A DNA stretch of 64,000 nt from Paenibacillus rubinfantis (GTDB taxonomy: Bacteria; Bacillota; Bacilli; Paenibacillales; Paenibacillaceae). Location: contig NZ_LN909063.1 of the NCBI RefSeq assembly GCF_001486505.1, positions 310,001-374,000 of the forward strand. Reading direction: 5' to 3'. How positions within the stretch are numbered: the stretch's first letter is position 1; each line of letters starts with the position of its first letter. The notes below the pieces were generated by a model. The model was given only the letters and a program-made list of their open reading frames with translations, made no database searches and was not told the DNA's origin. A program made the position numbers and the translations under genes. Positions 8,089-17,159 of the stretch are shown here, one piece after another.

Positions 8089-8514
8089 TGCCGCCCAGGG
8101 CTTATGCTGGCCTCAACTTCGGGCCGGGGTCACGCTCCGCGCCCCACGGCCCCATAGCCCACAGCCCATAGCCCACTGTCCCATAGCCCACGGCCCATAG
8201 CCCAAATAGCTGCCCGTGTCGCAGCCTGGCATCACCGCTCCGCGCCACAGTTCAACGACACCGTGTTGCGCTAAGCTCCGAGTTATAGCCTCGCACCACC
8301 GCTTAGCGGGCCACCGCCACCGCGCAGGGCTACAGCCTCGCTTCACCGTCCTGCGCTACAGCTTCGCACCGTCCGCTCTGCAGCCGACGGCGTCCTGTGT
8401 CACCGCTGCTGGCTACCGCCTCACGTCAACGCCCGCTCTACAGCCGACGGCGTCCTGTGTCACCGCCGCTGGCTACCGCCTCACGTCACCGCCCCGCGCA
8501 TCACCACCCGTGCG
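8089..8514. repeat. Low-complexity and tandem repeats
   Basis: Gene-free stretch. 8130-8215 consists of 13-15 bp units of the form CCCATAGCCCA(C/A)GG. About 8377-8500 holds a 60-bp unit (core CCGACGGCGTCCTGTGTCAC) present twice with few changes. Both strands stay open for long distances because of the biased composition, but no ribosome site or recognisable protein was found. Confidence 0.7.
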
Positions 8515-9063
8515 TCACCGCCCGCGCTTCCGGCCGGCCTTCTTGCGGCGGCCGTACTTGTTCGCGGCCACGCTGCCGCCGTGCTGCTGGCGCGTCCCGG
8601 GGCTGCTGATGGCGGAGTTGGTGCCGCCGGTGCTATATCGTCCGCCGCCGCTGGCCACTTGCGTGGCGCCTGCGTTTTGCTGGCCGCGGGGCAGCTTAAC
8701 CACCTGGTCGTTCACCACGATCACGACCTCTTTACCGCGGTGGCTCAAGCCGTGTCCATCACGCTGGCCTTTGCGGCTCCACCGTCCCCCCATCGGACCG
8801 CTTTTGCCGTCCTTATTAAACGCTTTGCCGCCTGCGCCAACGCTCTGTTGCTGCCGCACATACGGCGAACGGATCGCCGCATTGCTGCCGCCGGCGCTGC
8901 TATGCCCCGCACCGCTGGCGATCTGCGTTGTGTTAGGCGCGTTGGTGAACTGGCGATTCACGACCACAACCACCCGATCCACCCCCGGAAGGGGCGTTTT
9001 GGCGACCAGCCGTTGTCTGCCTTTTCTTAAGATAATCGTTAATTGGTCCTTGCGAGATTTCAT
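8515..9063 (-). CDS. Basic low-complexity protein with an internal duplication
   Basis: 182 residues, starting at ATG 9063 behind AAAGGAGAGGG, a strong ribosome site. The chain is Arg/Lys/Gly-rich and built from two related halves: VVVVVNRQFTN...TTQIASGAGHSSAGG...AIRSPYVRQQQ and VVIVVNDQVVK...ATQVASGGGRYSTGG...AISSPGTRQQH. The C-terminus is strongly basic (KYGRRKKAGRKRGR). No signal peptide or membrane segment. No function is recognised; nucleic-acid binding is only suggested by charge. It ends in repeat-rich DNA, so part of the length may come from repeat expansion. Confidence 0.6.
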   Translation of the reverse strand: MKSRKDQLTIILRKGRQRLVAKTPLPGVDRVVVVVNRQFTNAPNTTQIASGAGHSSAGGSNAAIRSPYVRQQQSVGAGGKAFNKDGKSGPMGGRWSRKGQRDGHGLSHRGKEVVIVVNDQVVKLPRGQQNAGATQVASGGGRYSTGGTNSAISSPGTRQQHGGSVAANKYGRRKKAGRKRGR

Positions 9064-9210
9064 GGAACCCTCTCCTTTTAGATTACCCTATGCCAAGGAC
9101 AATAATCGGAAAGGGATAAGCGACCGGGAGAGGCAAATAAGGCTGATTCCATTAGGCGGATCCTCTAAAGCTGCTTGATTAGCTCATTTAACTTGCCCCG
9201 CCCGGCAAGC

Positions 9211-10290
9211 TCAATTGGCTTGATTCGAAAAGGCTTTATAAGCTCCTCCTTTTTGGTTCTCGTGCTTCAGCAGCCAGCTTTTTCGCGACAGTCCGCCGCC
9301 ATATCCCCCGAGATCGCCATTCGCGTTGATCACGCGGTGGCAGGGGATGACGAGGGCCAGCTGGTTGGCTCCGTTGGCTTGAGCGACGGCACGGAAGGCC
9401 GACGGGCGGCCGACCTCTGCGGCAAGCTCGGCGTACGAGCGCGTCTCCCCCGGAGGGATTTGCCTCAGCCGCGCCCACACCTGCTGCTGGAACGGCGTAC
9501 CGAGCAGGTGCAGCGGGGTGGCGAACTCGGTGAGCTGCCCCTCGAAGTACAACGCGAGTTCCCGCTCAATCGAGCGGATGGGGCCGGTCACCCCCGGGAT
9601 GATCGCGGATTTCGTCCGCAGGCGCAGCCGCTCCACCTCGCGTTCGAGACCGCGGCGGTCGACGAACTCGAGCAAGTACAACGCTTCCTCATCAGCGATG
9701 GCAATCATGGGTCCCAACGGCGTATCGATCCACGTCGCCCGCAATACCCGACCCTCCTCCAGGCGGGTTGGCGCCGCGCCCATTATCCGGGAGAAGGCGT
9801 CCCGGAAGCCGCTGCTCGACTCATATCCCATGGAGAGCTGGGCGTCGATCACTGGGCGGCCGGAACGGATGTTTCCAAGCGCCAGCCCCATGCGCCGGGC
9901 GCGGGCATATTCCACGAAGGTCATACCAAAGCGCTTCTTGAATTGGCGGCGTGCCGTGGACGCATCGATGGACAGCTGCCGGAAATCCTCGTCCCTCCAG
10001 CGCTTCTCCGGGTTGGCCTCCACCGCTTCCACCAATTGGCGAACCAAATCGGAGACCTGGTTCGGGTGGGACAGCGGGCGGCAGCGTTGGCACGGCCGGA
10101 ACGAGGCAAGCAGCGCTTCCTTCGCGGTTTCGTAAAATTCGCAGTTCTCGAATTTAGGTTTTCTGGCCGGGCAGGTCGGGCGGCAGAAGACCCCGGTCGT
10201 TTTTACCCCGACGTAAAACACCCCTTCATACTCCGGTTTTTTCTCCAGCAAAGCTTGATAGTATGCTTCTTTTCGTTCGGCGGGAATCAT
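9211..10290 (-). CDS. ada: Bifunctional Ada: methylphosphotriester sensor, AraC regulator and O6-alkylguanine-DNA methyltransferase
   Basis: 359 residues, full length. The N-terminal zinc domain has Cys36, Cys40, Cys67 and Cys70; the first would accept methyl groups from phosphotriesters. An AraC-type HTH spans about 85-180 (MTFVEYARARRMGLA, GYESSSGFRDAFSRI). The C-terminal transferase has the active site PCHRV (Cys317) followed by NANGDLGGYGGG. It repairs alkylated DNA and, once methylated, should activate its own promoter. The ribosome site AAGGAGG precedes ATG 10290 with a long spacer. Confidence 0.95.
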   Translation of the reverse strand: MIPAERKEAYYQALLEKKPEYEGVFYVGVKTTGVFCRPTCPARKPKFENCEFYETAKEALLASFRPCQRCRPLSHPNQVSDLVRQLVEAVEANPEKRWRDEDFRQLSIDASTARRQFKKRFGMTFVEYARARRMGLALGNIRSGRPVIDAQLSMGYESSSGFRDAFSRIMGAAPTRLEEGRVLRATWIDTPLGPMIAIADEEALYLLEFVDRRGLEREVERLRLRTKSAIIPGVTGPIRSIERELALYFEGQLTEFATPLHLLGTPFQQQVWARLRQIPPGETRSYAELAAEVGRPSAFRAVAQANGANQLALVIPCHRVINANGDLGGYGGGLSRKSWLLKHENQKGGAYKAFSNQAN

Positions 10291-10310
10291 GACAGTCCGG
10301 GTCCTCCTTA

Positions 10311-10775
10311 GCTATCCTTTTGATTTCCCCATTATATCGCTTGCGACGAGACGGTGCCGCCGAAAATCAGGCATTGATTTTTCGGGCAACACTTCCATTT
10401 GTAGGTGCGGAAATTTTGTTATATGATATCATGGTAAATTGGGTGAACGCGCTAGAATTTTAGGCTCTTCCGCAAGTCTAACGCTTGCCACAGCGCTTAA
10501 GTCGGCTCAAATCGCCGATTTTTCCTTTTAACGCTGCTCACCGTGCTTAAATCCTATTTTCCGAGCCGAAATTGGGCGGTTTGTTGGAAATAACGATCTA
10601 CAGCGTCGTTAGAAATGGTACAACAAGGAAATCCTTCAAATAGCGTGACTCATCCGCGTTAGAGCATGGGGAACAACCATCAGGGGCATCCGTGGCATGG
10701 AGAAGCCATTCGGAGTAGGCGGGCCGCCCCGAAATCTAGTTTGAAACGATAAATTCTTTGGTAGTGGAGGAAACG
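10311..10775. repeat. Gene-free region with an approximately 50-bp inverted-orientation repeat array
   Basis: Core elements TAACGCTTGCCACA (10479) and TAACGCTGCTCACC (10529) lie 50 bp apart; two inverted relatives ending CGTTA at 10611 and 10661 are also 50 bp apart. The layout is two direct units, a centre, then two inverted units, spanning about 10455-10670. The same family and layout recur at 35453-35930. The rest of the gap would hold the aguA promoter, which I could not assign. Confidence 0.7.
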
Positions 10776-11819
10776 ATGTATCCTAAAGACTTAAACTATA
10801 AAATGCCGGCCGAATGGGCGCCGCATGAACGTACTTTTATCTCCTGGCCGGTGCAGGAGTCCATGGTCTATCCCGACCGGTATGCCGAGGTGTGCGAAGG
10901 GTATGCCGAATTCATTACGGCGATCGCCGAGTTTGAACCGATTACAGTTGTCGTGAACCCGGACGATTTGCACAACGTGCAGGCTCGTTTCGAGCAGGAC
11001 CCGAACGCGGAACGCATCTCTTTTATGCCGATTGCGCATAACGATGCCTGGCTGCGTGACAATGGGCCAACGTTCCTTGTCCATCCCGAAGGCGAGCTGG
11101 CCGGGGTTAATTGGGGCTTTAACGCTTGGGGCGGCAAATATTCGCCATGGGATCTGGACGATGCGGTCGCGCCGCAAATTCTCGAGGCCCTGAACGTTAA
11201 GCGGTTTGATGCTCCGCTGGTGCTGGAGGGCGGCTCCATTCATACGGATGGAGAAGGCACGTTGCTGACGACCGAGGAGTGCCTGCTGAACAAGAACCGC
11301 AACCCGCACATGAGCCGGGAAGAGATCGAGGCGGCGGTCAAGAACTTTACGAACGTCGACCAAATTATCTGGCTGAAACGCGGGCTTAGCGGGGACGAAA
11401 CGGACGGTCACATCGACAACGTCGCTTGCTTCGCCGCACCGGGTAAGGTGATCCTGCAGGTCTGCGACGATCCAAATGATGAGAACTATGCCATCACGCA
11501 GGAAAATATCGCGATCCTCAGCGCAGCAACGGACGCCCAAGGCCGCAAACTGGAGATCATCCCGATCCCGCAGCCGCCGCAGGCGTTTTACGAGGAGAGC
11601 CGGTTGACGTTAAGCTATTTGAACTTCTATTTCGTCAACGACGGCATCATCTTACCGATCTTTGGCGGCGCCGCGGCGGAAACCGACCGCAAGGCCGTCC
11701 AAGTGCTAAGCGAGACGTTCCCGGATCGCAAAATCCGCACCGTCGACGGCATGGCGATTATCCGCGAAGGCGGCAACGTCCACTGCACCACACAGCAAAT
11801 GGCGGCTAGACGCCCATAA
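10776..11819 (+). CDS. aguA: Agmatine deiminase
   Basis: 347 residues from ATG 10776, behind GTGGAGG. The guanidine-modifying fold signatures are present: AEWAPHERTFISWP at the start, NDAWLRDNGPTF, LEGGSIHTDGEGT, DETDGHIDNVA and the C-terminal GGNVHCTTQQ with catalytic Cys337. It hydrolyses agmatine to N-carbamoylputrescine and ammonia. aguB follows 36 bp downstream, so the two form an operon for putrescine synthesis from arginine-derived agmatine. Confidence 0.95.
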   Translation: MYPKDLNYKMPAEWAPHERTFISWPVQESMVYPDRYAEVCEGYAEFITAIAEFEPITVVVNPDDLHNVQARFEQDPNAERISFMPIAHNDAWLRDNGPTFLVHPEGELAGVNWGFNAWGGKYSPWDLDDAVAPQILEALNVKRFDAPLVLEGGSIHTDGEGTLLTTEECLLNKNRNPHMSREEIEAAVKNFTNVDQIIWLKRGLSGDETDGHIDNVACFAAPGKVILQVCDDPNDENYAITQENIAILSAATDAQGRKLEIIPIPQPPQAFYEESRLTLSYLNFYFVNDGIILPIFGGAAAETDRKAVQVLSETFPDRKIRTVDGMAIIREGGNVHCTTQQMAARRP

Positions 11820-11855
11820 ATCATAAATGATAATGAAGGGGGTTCGACCAACGAC

Positions 11856-12734
11856 ATGAGAAACGTGAAAGTGGCAGCGACGCAAATGAGCTGCTCATGT
11901 AATAAAGACGAGAACATCGCGAAGGCGGATCGGCTGGTCCGGGAAGCGGCCCGGCAGGGGGCGCAGATTATTTTGCTGCAGGAGCTGTTCGAAACCCCTT
12001 ATTTCTGCCAAAAGGAAAAATCCGACTACTACGTCTATGCGACCGAGATGGAGGAGAATGCGGCGATTCAGCATTTCCGCAAGGTAGCGAAGGAGTTGGA
12101 AGTGGTCCTGCCGATCAGCTTCTATGAGAAAAAGAATAACGCCCGCTACAACTCGCTGGCCGTGATCGACGCCGACGGCGAGGTGCTCGGCCGTTACCGC
12201 AAAAGCCATATCCCGGACGGGCCGGGGTATGAGGAGAAGTTTTATTTTAATCCGGGAGACACCGGGTTTAAAGTGTGGAAGACCCGCTATGCCAAAATCG
12301 GCGTAGGCGTCTGCTGGGATCAGTGGTACCCGGAAGCGGCTCGCTGCATGGCCCTGATGGGCGCAGAGCTGCTGTTCTACCCGACGGCGATCGGCTCCGA
12401 ACCGCAGGACGGCTCGATCGACTCCAGGGATCACTGGCAGATGTGCATGCTGGGGCATGCCGCTTCCAACCTGGTGCCGGTCATCGCCTCGAACCGCGTC
12501 GGCACGGAAACCGATGAAGAATCGAGTATCACGTTCTACGGCTCGTCCTTTATCGCCGGCCCGCAAGGCAACAAAGTGGCGGAAGCCGACCGTACGGAGG
12601 AGACCGTACTTGTGGCGGAATTTGACCTCGATCAGTTGGAGATCCAACGTATCGAATGGGGCATCTTCCGCGACCGCCGGCCGGATCTGTACAAGATCAT
12701 CACCTCTTACGACGGCGAGCTTCGCATCGACTAA
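11856..12734 (+). CDS. aguB: N-carbamoylputrescine amidase
   Basis: 292 residues, usual size for this nitrilase-superfamily branch. The Glu-Lys-Cys triad is visible in LLQELFETPYFC, YRKSHIPDGPGYEEK and GVGVCWDQWYPEAAR. It converts N-carbamoylputrescine to putrescine, CO2 and ammonia. Directly downstream of aguA and followed by a clear terminator, closing the two-gene operon. Start ATG 11856 is preceded by AAGGGGG. Confidence 0.95.
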   Translation: MRNVKVAATQMSCSCNKDENIAKADRLVREAARQGAQIILLQELFETPYFCQKEKSDYYVYATEMEENAAIQHFRKVAKELEVVLPISFYEKKNNARYNSLAVIDADGEVLGRYRKSHIPDGPGYEEKFYFNPGDTGFKVWKTRYAKIGVGVCWDQWYPEAARCMALMGAELLFYPTAIGSEPQDGSIDSRDHWQMCMLGHAASNLVPVIASNRVGTETDEESSITFYGSSFIAGPQGNKVAEADRTEETVLVAEFDLDQLEIQRIEWGIFRDRRPDLYKIITSYDGELRID

Positions 12735-12760
12735 ACCGCATAAGCAACGCTAGATCGTAT

Positions 12761-12794
12761 AAGCCCCCAACTCACCGAAGATTGGGGGCTTTTG
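12761..12794 (+). terminator. Terminator of aguAB
   Basis: AGCCCCCAA - 11 nt - TTGGGGGCT followed by TTTTG. Perfect 9-bp stem just after aguB. Confidence 0.85.
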
Positions 12795-12807
12795 CCGATC
12801 CTGCGGG

Positions 12808-13854
12808 TCAAGCTGAGCCGGGATGGATGTCCGGGTTGGCGTCCACGATGGTCAGCGCCGCCGACATGAGGCGGGGCAGATAGTGGAGCACCTCGTCCGC
12901 TCGTCGCAACAAGGCCTCGGTTGTCCCGACGCCAAGGTCGGTCAGCAGGGCCAGGAAATCCGGGGCGAGCCGCTCCCCTTCCTCGGGAGCATCGGCCGCC
13001 AGAATTTTGTGGCAGCGTGCAAATGTGGCGGTGATCCAGAACACCGCCTCCTGATGGCGGCCGCGCTGAATCAGCTCGCGGCTGCCGTCGATGGCGACTG
13101 AACGCGCGCTGGGGGTGATGTCGCTCGAGAAGGGGAACGGCGTGGCAGCCCGCGCTGCCGCCGTGTCAAACGTGCGCTCCAGCGCCTCCCAATGCTCCTC
13201 CGTCCTCCGGGCGGTGAGCTGGGAGCAGCCGAGGAGTTGCAGCAGTTCGGCGTAGGTCGCGCCAAGCCCATACGCTTCGAGCACCTCGCGGACCGCCAGA
13301 TAGCGAAGCCGTATGGTGGGGTTGCGAAGCGCGGCGGTCAACAGCACATGGGTTGTAATCCCGGTCGGGAACAACCAACCCAGGACCTGGTCCTGCCGGG
13401 GTGCCGCGAGATCGATTCCGCGCAGCCCGCGTTCGATCCGGGCCAGCGCATGCCTGCAACGCCGCAGGACCCAAGGCTTCTCGGCGAAGCGGGGGGCCAC
13501 TTCCGCTTGGAGCCGGCGCAGCCGCCCCGTGGGGTCGGCGATGATCGTATCCGTCCGGAAGCTCCCGGCCAGATGGTAATCCGATAATACGGTTTCTGCG
13601 GAAGCCAGCTGGTTCCAGGACAGGTAGGTTACTTCAAGTAACGCCTGCTCAAAACGGAATTTACCCGGTTTCGCCGGAGGCGCAGCCAACGAGGTGACGA
13701 CGATCAGATCGATGTCGGAGCTCTCCGCAAGCTCGGCTTCTCCCGGTAATCCTACCGTGGAACCGCTGAAGTAAGCTCCCCGGAAACCGGCTTCCCGGCT
13801 GGCGTGTTGGGCGACCCATCGGGCGGCAACTTTTCGAGCTTCCTCGACTTTCAT
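12808..13854 (-). CDS. Nucleotidyltransferase-fold protein
   Basis: 348 residues. The N-terminal part carries the polymerase-beta-type nucleotidyltransferase signature: FSGSTVG at about residue 30 and SDIDLIVV at about 47, with two acidic metal ligands. The remaining 250 residues are helical and unassigned, with a TDTIIADPTG third-acid candidate near residue 103. Related proteins are annotated as aminoglycoside-type or HEPN-linked nucleotidyltransferases, but substrate and partner are unknown here. GAGGAGG precedes ATG 13854. Convergent with aguAB. Confidence 0.7.
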   Translation of the reverse strand: MKVEEARKVAARWVAQHASREAGFRGAYFSGSTVGLPGEAELAESSDIDLIVVTSLAAPPAKPGKFRFEQALLEVTYLSWNQLASAETVLSDYHLAGSFRTDTIIADPTGRLRRLQAEVAPRFAEKPWVLRRCRHALARIERGLRGIDLAAPRQDQVLGWLFPTGITTHVLLTAALRNPTIRLRYLAVREVLEAYGLGATYAELLQLLGCSQLTARRTEEHWEALERTFDTAAARAATPFPFSSDITPSARSVAIDGSRELIQRGRHQEAVFWITATFARCHKILAADAPEEGERLAPDFLALLTDLGVGTTEALLRRADEVLHYLPRLMSAALTIVDANPDIHPGSA

Positions 13855-13985
13855 CTATACCTCCTCACCATTTACAGGCATGCTTCGATGAACATCGAGG
13901 CATGCCCATGATACAATCAAGATCATGAGAGATCCGGGTTACGTTATTAGATATGCCCGAGCGATCCTAGAAAGAAGGGATAAGA

Positions 13986-14945
13986 GTGGGACGTACGCTG
14001 TATTTTGCATTAATCTTGCTTAGTTTAATTTGGGGTGGTTCGTTTTTCTTCATCAAAATCCTGCTGCCCGACTTCGGCCCCTGGACCGTAGCGTTCCTGC
14101 GTTCCGTCTTTGGGTTGGCAACGATTACGGGCGTGATGCTTGTCTTGCGCAAGCCGTTTGGGTTCCGTTCGATTCCTTGGCTGGCGATGGTCATTATGGC
14201 GTTGATCAACACGGCGATACCGTGGGCATTGATCGGTTTCAGCGAGACGCGGCTGACGAGCAGCCTGGCGTCGGTGCTCAACGCCACGACTCCGCTCTGG
14301 ACACTGGTCGTGGGCGTCATCTTCTTCCGCGTCGCCACGACTCGCATGCAGTGGGTCGGGATGGGGATCGCCTTCCTGGGCTTGCTCGTACTTGTGGGCG
14401 TCAGTCCAACCTCGCTCGCCTCGGTGGACCTGCTGGGGTTCGCCTGCATGCTGGCGGCGACGTTGTGTTATGCCGTCGGCACGCACCTGTCCAAGCGGTT
14501 GTCCGGTGGGCTGTCAATGTATCAGGTGACCTTCGGCACCTTGATCAGCGCGATGGGCGGCAGCGGCTTGATGGCGCTGATCGTTGAGCGGGACTCGCTG
14601 GCCCCGCTGGCTCAGCTCCCTACGCTAGGCGCGGTGATTGGGCTTGGCGTGTTTGGTTCGGGGGTGGCCTATATTTTGTTCTACTTTATGGTCCAAAAAG
14701 GCACCCCGCAATTCGCCACCACCGTCACGTATCTCGTTCCGGCCAGCGCGATTATTTGGGGGTTCACGCTGCTGAATGAACCGGTGAGCTGGCGATTGCT
14801 GGCCGGGCTGGTGTTTATCCTCGGCGGGGTGTACTTGGCGAACCGAAACGGCTCCCGCAGCGCCGGGCAGGGGGCCAAACGCAAGGAGATCCCGGCGGTT
14901 TCCGAACCAGATGCGGCGGCCATTCCCGCTGAGCCGTCCAGTTGA
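13986..14945 (+). CDS. EamA/DMT-family transporter
   Basis: 319 residues with ten hydrophobic segments in two EamA repeats (first from LYFALILLSLIWGGSFFFIK, second from GFACMLAATLCYAVGTHLSK). The GTG start at 13986 follows GAAGGGATAAGA. Such proteins export amino acids or other metabolites, or transport nucleotide sugars; the substrate cannot be told. The C-terminal 30 residues are polar and cytoplasmic. A DUF1835-type gene follows 39 bp downstream on the same strand. Confidence 0.88.
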   Translation: MGRTLYFALILLSLIWGGSFFFIKILLPDFGPWTVAFLRSVFGLATITGVMLVLRKPFGFRSIPWLAMVIMALINTAIPWALIGFSETRLTSSLASVLNATTPLWTLVVGVIFFRVATTRMQWVGMGIAFLGLLVLVGVSPTSLASVDLLGFACMLAATLCYAVGTHLSKRLSGGLSMYQVTFGTLISAMGGSGLMALIVERDSLAPLAQLPTLGAVIGLGVFGSGVAYILFYFMVQKGTPQFATTVTYLVPASAIIWGFTLLNEPVSWRLLAGLVFILGGVYLANRNGSRSAGQGAKRKEIPAVSEPDAAAIPAEPSS

Positions 14946-14984
14946 GTTGCCACTAATGAACGAACGCACGAAGGAGGGGAAGCG

Positions 14985-15575
14985 ATGCTGCATGTGGTGA
15001 ACGGCGATGGGGTAGCCGATCAGCTTCGGCAAGGGGTTGTTCAAGGGGACCTACAGGTATGGGAGGCCTATGCCTCGTCAGAACCAGAGGGCCTGATTGC
15101 ACTCCTTGAAGAGGATCTGTCCCCGTTGCCTTATATGCGCGAAGCGATCCTAAGCCATCTCTCCCGGCTGCCTTCCACGGTGAACGGGCTTGGCTGCGTT
15201 GAGCAGGCGGTGCTGGAGTTGGTCGCCCAAGGGACCCAACGCCCCTATGACCTGTTTCGCGAAGTGGGGCGTCGGTTGAGCAGGCTTGGCTTGGGGGATG
15301 TGGAGTTCCGTTATCGTCTGGCGGCGCTAGCCAAAGAGCCCTTTGCGCTGTTAGGCATCAAGGGCTGGGAGGAACCGCCGAGCATAGACCGGCCACTGGC
15401 GGGGGATGCCGACAGCCTCGTGGCCCTCACCGAGCTCGGTCGCCAAGTGCTGGCAGGAGCGAAAGATTGGGCTGCGCTTAAGCCCCTGGATGAATGGTTC
15501 GGCGGGATACATCTGCAAGGTCTCCCTTGTCCCTGGCGGTGGGATCCGGCAAGCGAAACCATTCGTCCAGGTTAA
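14985..15575 (+). CDS. DUF1835/DUF3658-type protein with apparent internal deletion
   Basis: 196 residues behind AAGGAGGGGAAGCG. The first 25 residues (LHVVNGDGVADQLRQGVVQG) match the start of DUF1835 proteins, and LSRLPSTVNGLGCVEQAVLEL onward matches their C-terminal half. As I know the family, about 100 residues that include the DUF1835 core normally lie between these parts; here the sequence jumps from QGDLQ to VWEAYASSEPEG. This looks like an in-frame deletion between similar short sequences. The 3' end overlaps the convergent aminotransferase gene by 98 bp. Function unknown. Confidence 0.7.
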   Translation: MLHVVNGDGVADQLRQGVVQGDLQVWEAYASSEPEGLIALLEEDLSPLPYMREAILSHLSRLPSTVNGLGCVEQAVLELVAQGTQRPYDLFREVGRRLSRLGLGDVEFRYRLAALAKEPFALLGIKGWEEPPSIDRPLAGDADSLVALTELGRQVLAGAKDWAALKPLDEWFGGIHLQGLPCPWRWDPASETIRPG

Positions 15576-17022
15576 TTCGGGTTTCTTCGCGCCGGTGGCT
15601 CCACTCGTTGGTTCGTGGATCGTAGGAATAGTCCCGGGCCCCATCTCTACCCTGCGCGACCACTTGACGGAGCGCGTATCCGATAAAAGCGACTTCGTCC
15701 GCCGTCATCATCGGATGCAGGGAAATCCGGACCCAGCCGGGCTTGGCGGTGAAATCGCCGCTGGCGATCCGGCGGGCGATTCGCTGCGAGGCGGCCTGGT
15801 CGATACCCAGCAGATAATGGCCGTACGTACCCGCGCAGGAGCAGCCGCCGCGGGCCTGGATGCCAAAGCGGTCGTTCAGCAGCTTGACGGCCAGGTTATA
15901 GTGGACCGGCTCCAAGGTGAACGAGACGATCCCGAGACGCTCGCGGCTATGCCCGCCCAGGATGTTCAGGCCCGGGACGGCTTCAAGCTCCGTCAGCAGC
16001 CGGTCCGTCAGCTCCCGTTCCCGGCGCAGCAGGCGGCCGACGCCCATCTGCTCCTTGAGCCGCAGGCATAACGCGGTACGGGACGCCTGCATCACCCCCG
16101 GCGTGCCGCCATCCTCCCGCGATTCGGCGTCGGCCAGGTACTGGACTTCGCCCCAGGGGCTGGTCCAGGACACCGTGCCGCCTCCCGGGCGGTCCGGCGA
16201 CGCCCCGGCGGTGAGCCCCGCATCCATCACCAGCACCCCGCTCGTGCCGGGGCCGCCCAGGAACTTATGCGGGGAGAAGAGGATGGCGTCCAGCCGCTCC
16301 TCCGGCGCTCCCGGCGGATGCATGTCGATCGGGACGTACGGGGCGCTGGCGGAGTAATCCACCACGCAGATGCCGCCGTGCCGATGCATCACCCGAGCGA
16401 GCTCGTGAATCGGCGTTACGAAGCCGGTCACATTGGAGCAGGCGGTGAACGCGCCGATTTTGATGCGGCGGTCCTGGTAGCGGCGGAGCAGGACGTCCAG
16501 CCAAGCCGGATCCACGCGGCCGTCGGCTCCCGGCGGGATACCTACGACCTCGCCGATCGTTTCCGCCCAGGAGATATGGTTGGAGTGGTGCTCCATATGC
16601 GTGATAAAAACTACCGGCCGCTCCTGTTCGGCCATTCCGCTCCGGTAAGCCGCCCGCCAAGCGGCGGGGGCTTTTAACCCAAGCAGCCGCTGCAGCTTGT
16701 TCACCGCCCCCGTCATCCCTGTCCCCTCGAATAACAGGATGTCGTTGGGGCCGGCGTGGACGTGGTGCTTGACGATCCGTTTGGCCTCCTCGTAAGCGGC
16801 GGTCATGGCGGTGCCGGTCAAGCTGGCGGCGGTGTGGGGATTGCCCGCGAGCGGACCCAGCTCCCGGGTCAGCTTCATTTCGATCGGCCGATACAGGCGG
16901 CCGCTGGCAGCCCAATCGGCATACAGCAACGTTTGCGTCCCATACGGCGTAACGTATCGGTGGCGGTAACCGATCGTATTTTCACGGTAAACCTCGAATT
17001 CCAATTCTTCTGTCTCCAGCAA
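15478..17022 (-). CDS. Class V aminotransferase-fold PLP enzyme
   Basis: 514 residues. Landmarks of the fold-type I class V group are TGAVNKLQRL, HMEHHSNHISWAE (cofactor stacking), CSNVTG, the Asp in VDYSASAP and the PLP lysine in FSPHKFLGGPGTSG. RGGCSCAGTYGHYL near the C-terminus resembles the cysteine loop region of cysteine desulfurases, but the protein is about 100 residues longer than SufS. It may be a cysteine-lyase or desulfurase relative. The TTG start at 17022 follows GGGGGAG. The last 98 bp overlap the opposite DUF1835 gene. Confidence 0.85.
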   Translation of the reverse strand: MLETEELEFEVYRENTIGYRHRYVTPYGTQTLLYADWAASGRLYRPIEMKLTRELGPLAGNPHTAASLTGTAMTAAYEEAKRIVKHHVHAGPNDILLFEGTGMTGAVNKLQRLLGLKAPAAWRAAYRSGMAEQERPVVFITHMEHHSNHISWAETIGEVVGIPPGADGRVDPAWLDVLLRRYQDRRIKIGAFTACSNVTGFVTPIHELARVMHRHGGICVVDYSASAPYVPIDMHPPGAPEERLDAILFSPHKFLGGPGTSGVLVMDAGLTAGASPDRPGGGTVSWTSPWGEVQYLADAESREDGGTPGVMQASRTALCLRLKEQMGVGRLLRRERELTDRLLTELEAVPGLNILGGHSRERLGIVSFTLEPVHYNLAVKLLNDRFGIQARGGCSCAGTYGHYLLGIDQAASQRIARRIASGDFTAKPGWVRISLHPMMTADEVAFIGYALRQVVAQGRDGARDYSYDPRTNEWSHRREETRINLDEWFRLPDPTARDKGDLADVSRRTIHPGA

Positions 17023-17159
17023 GCCGAGTCTCCCCCTGTTAAGGAACTGTAATCACGCTTTAGGTTATGTGTATTCGCCTAGGGGGGTCAGGGTTAAGGG
17101 AGAGAGTTCAAAAAACGTCCACAAAGGGGACGAGCGGCTTGCTTAAGACCGCCTCGGTT

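Noticed and set aside
8216..9178. Long Pro/Arg/Ser-rich frame on the plus strand
   Set aside because: Runs through low-complexity repeats and antisense to the basic protein gene, which has the good ribosome site.
15406..16071. 221-codon plus-strand frame overlapping the aminotransferase
   Set aside because: Antisense shadow in GC-rich coding DNA; the minus-strand frame has clear PLP-enzyme motifs.
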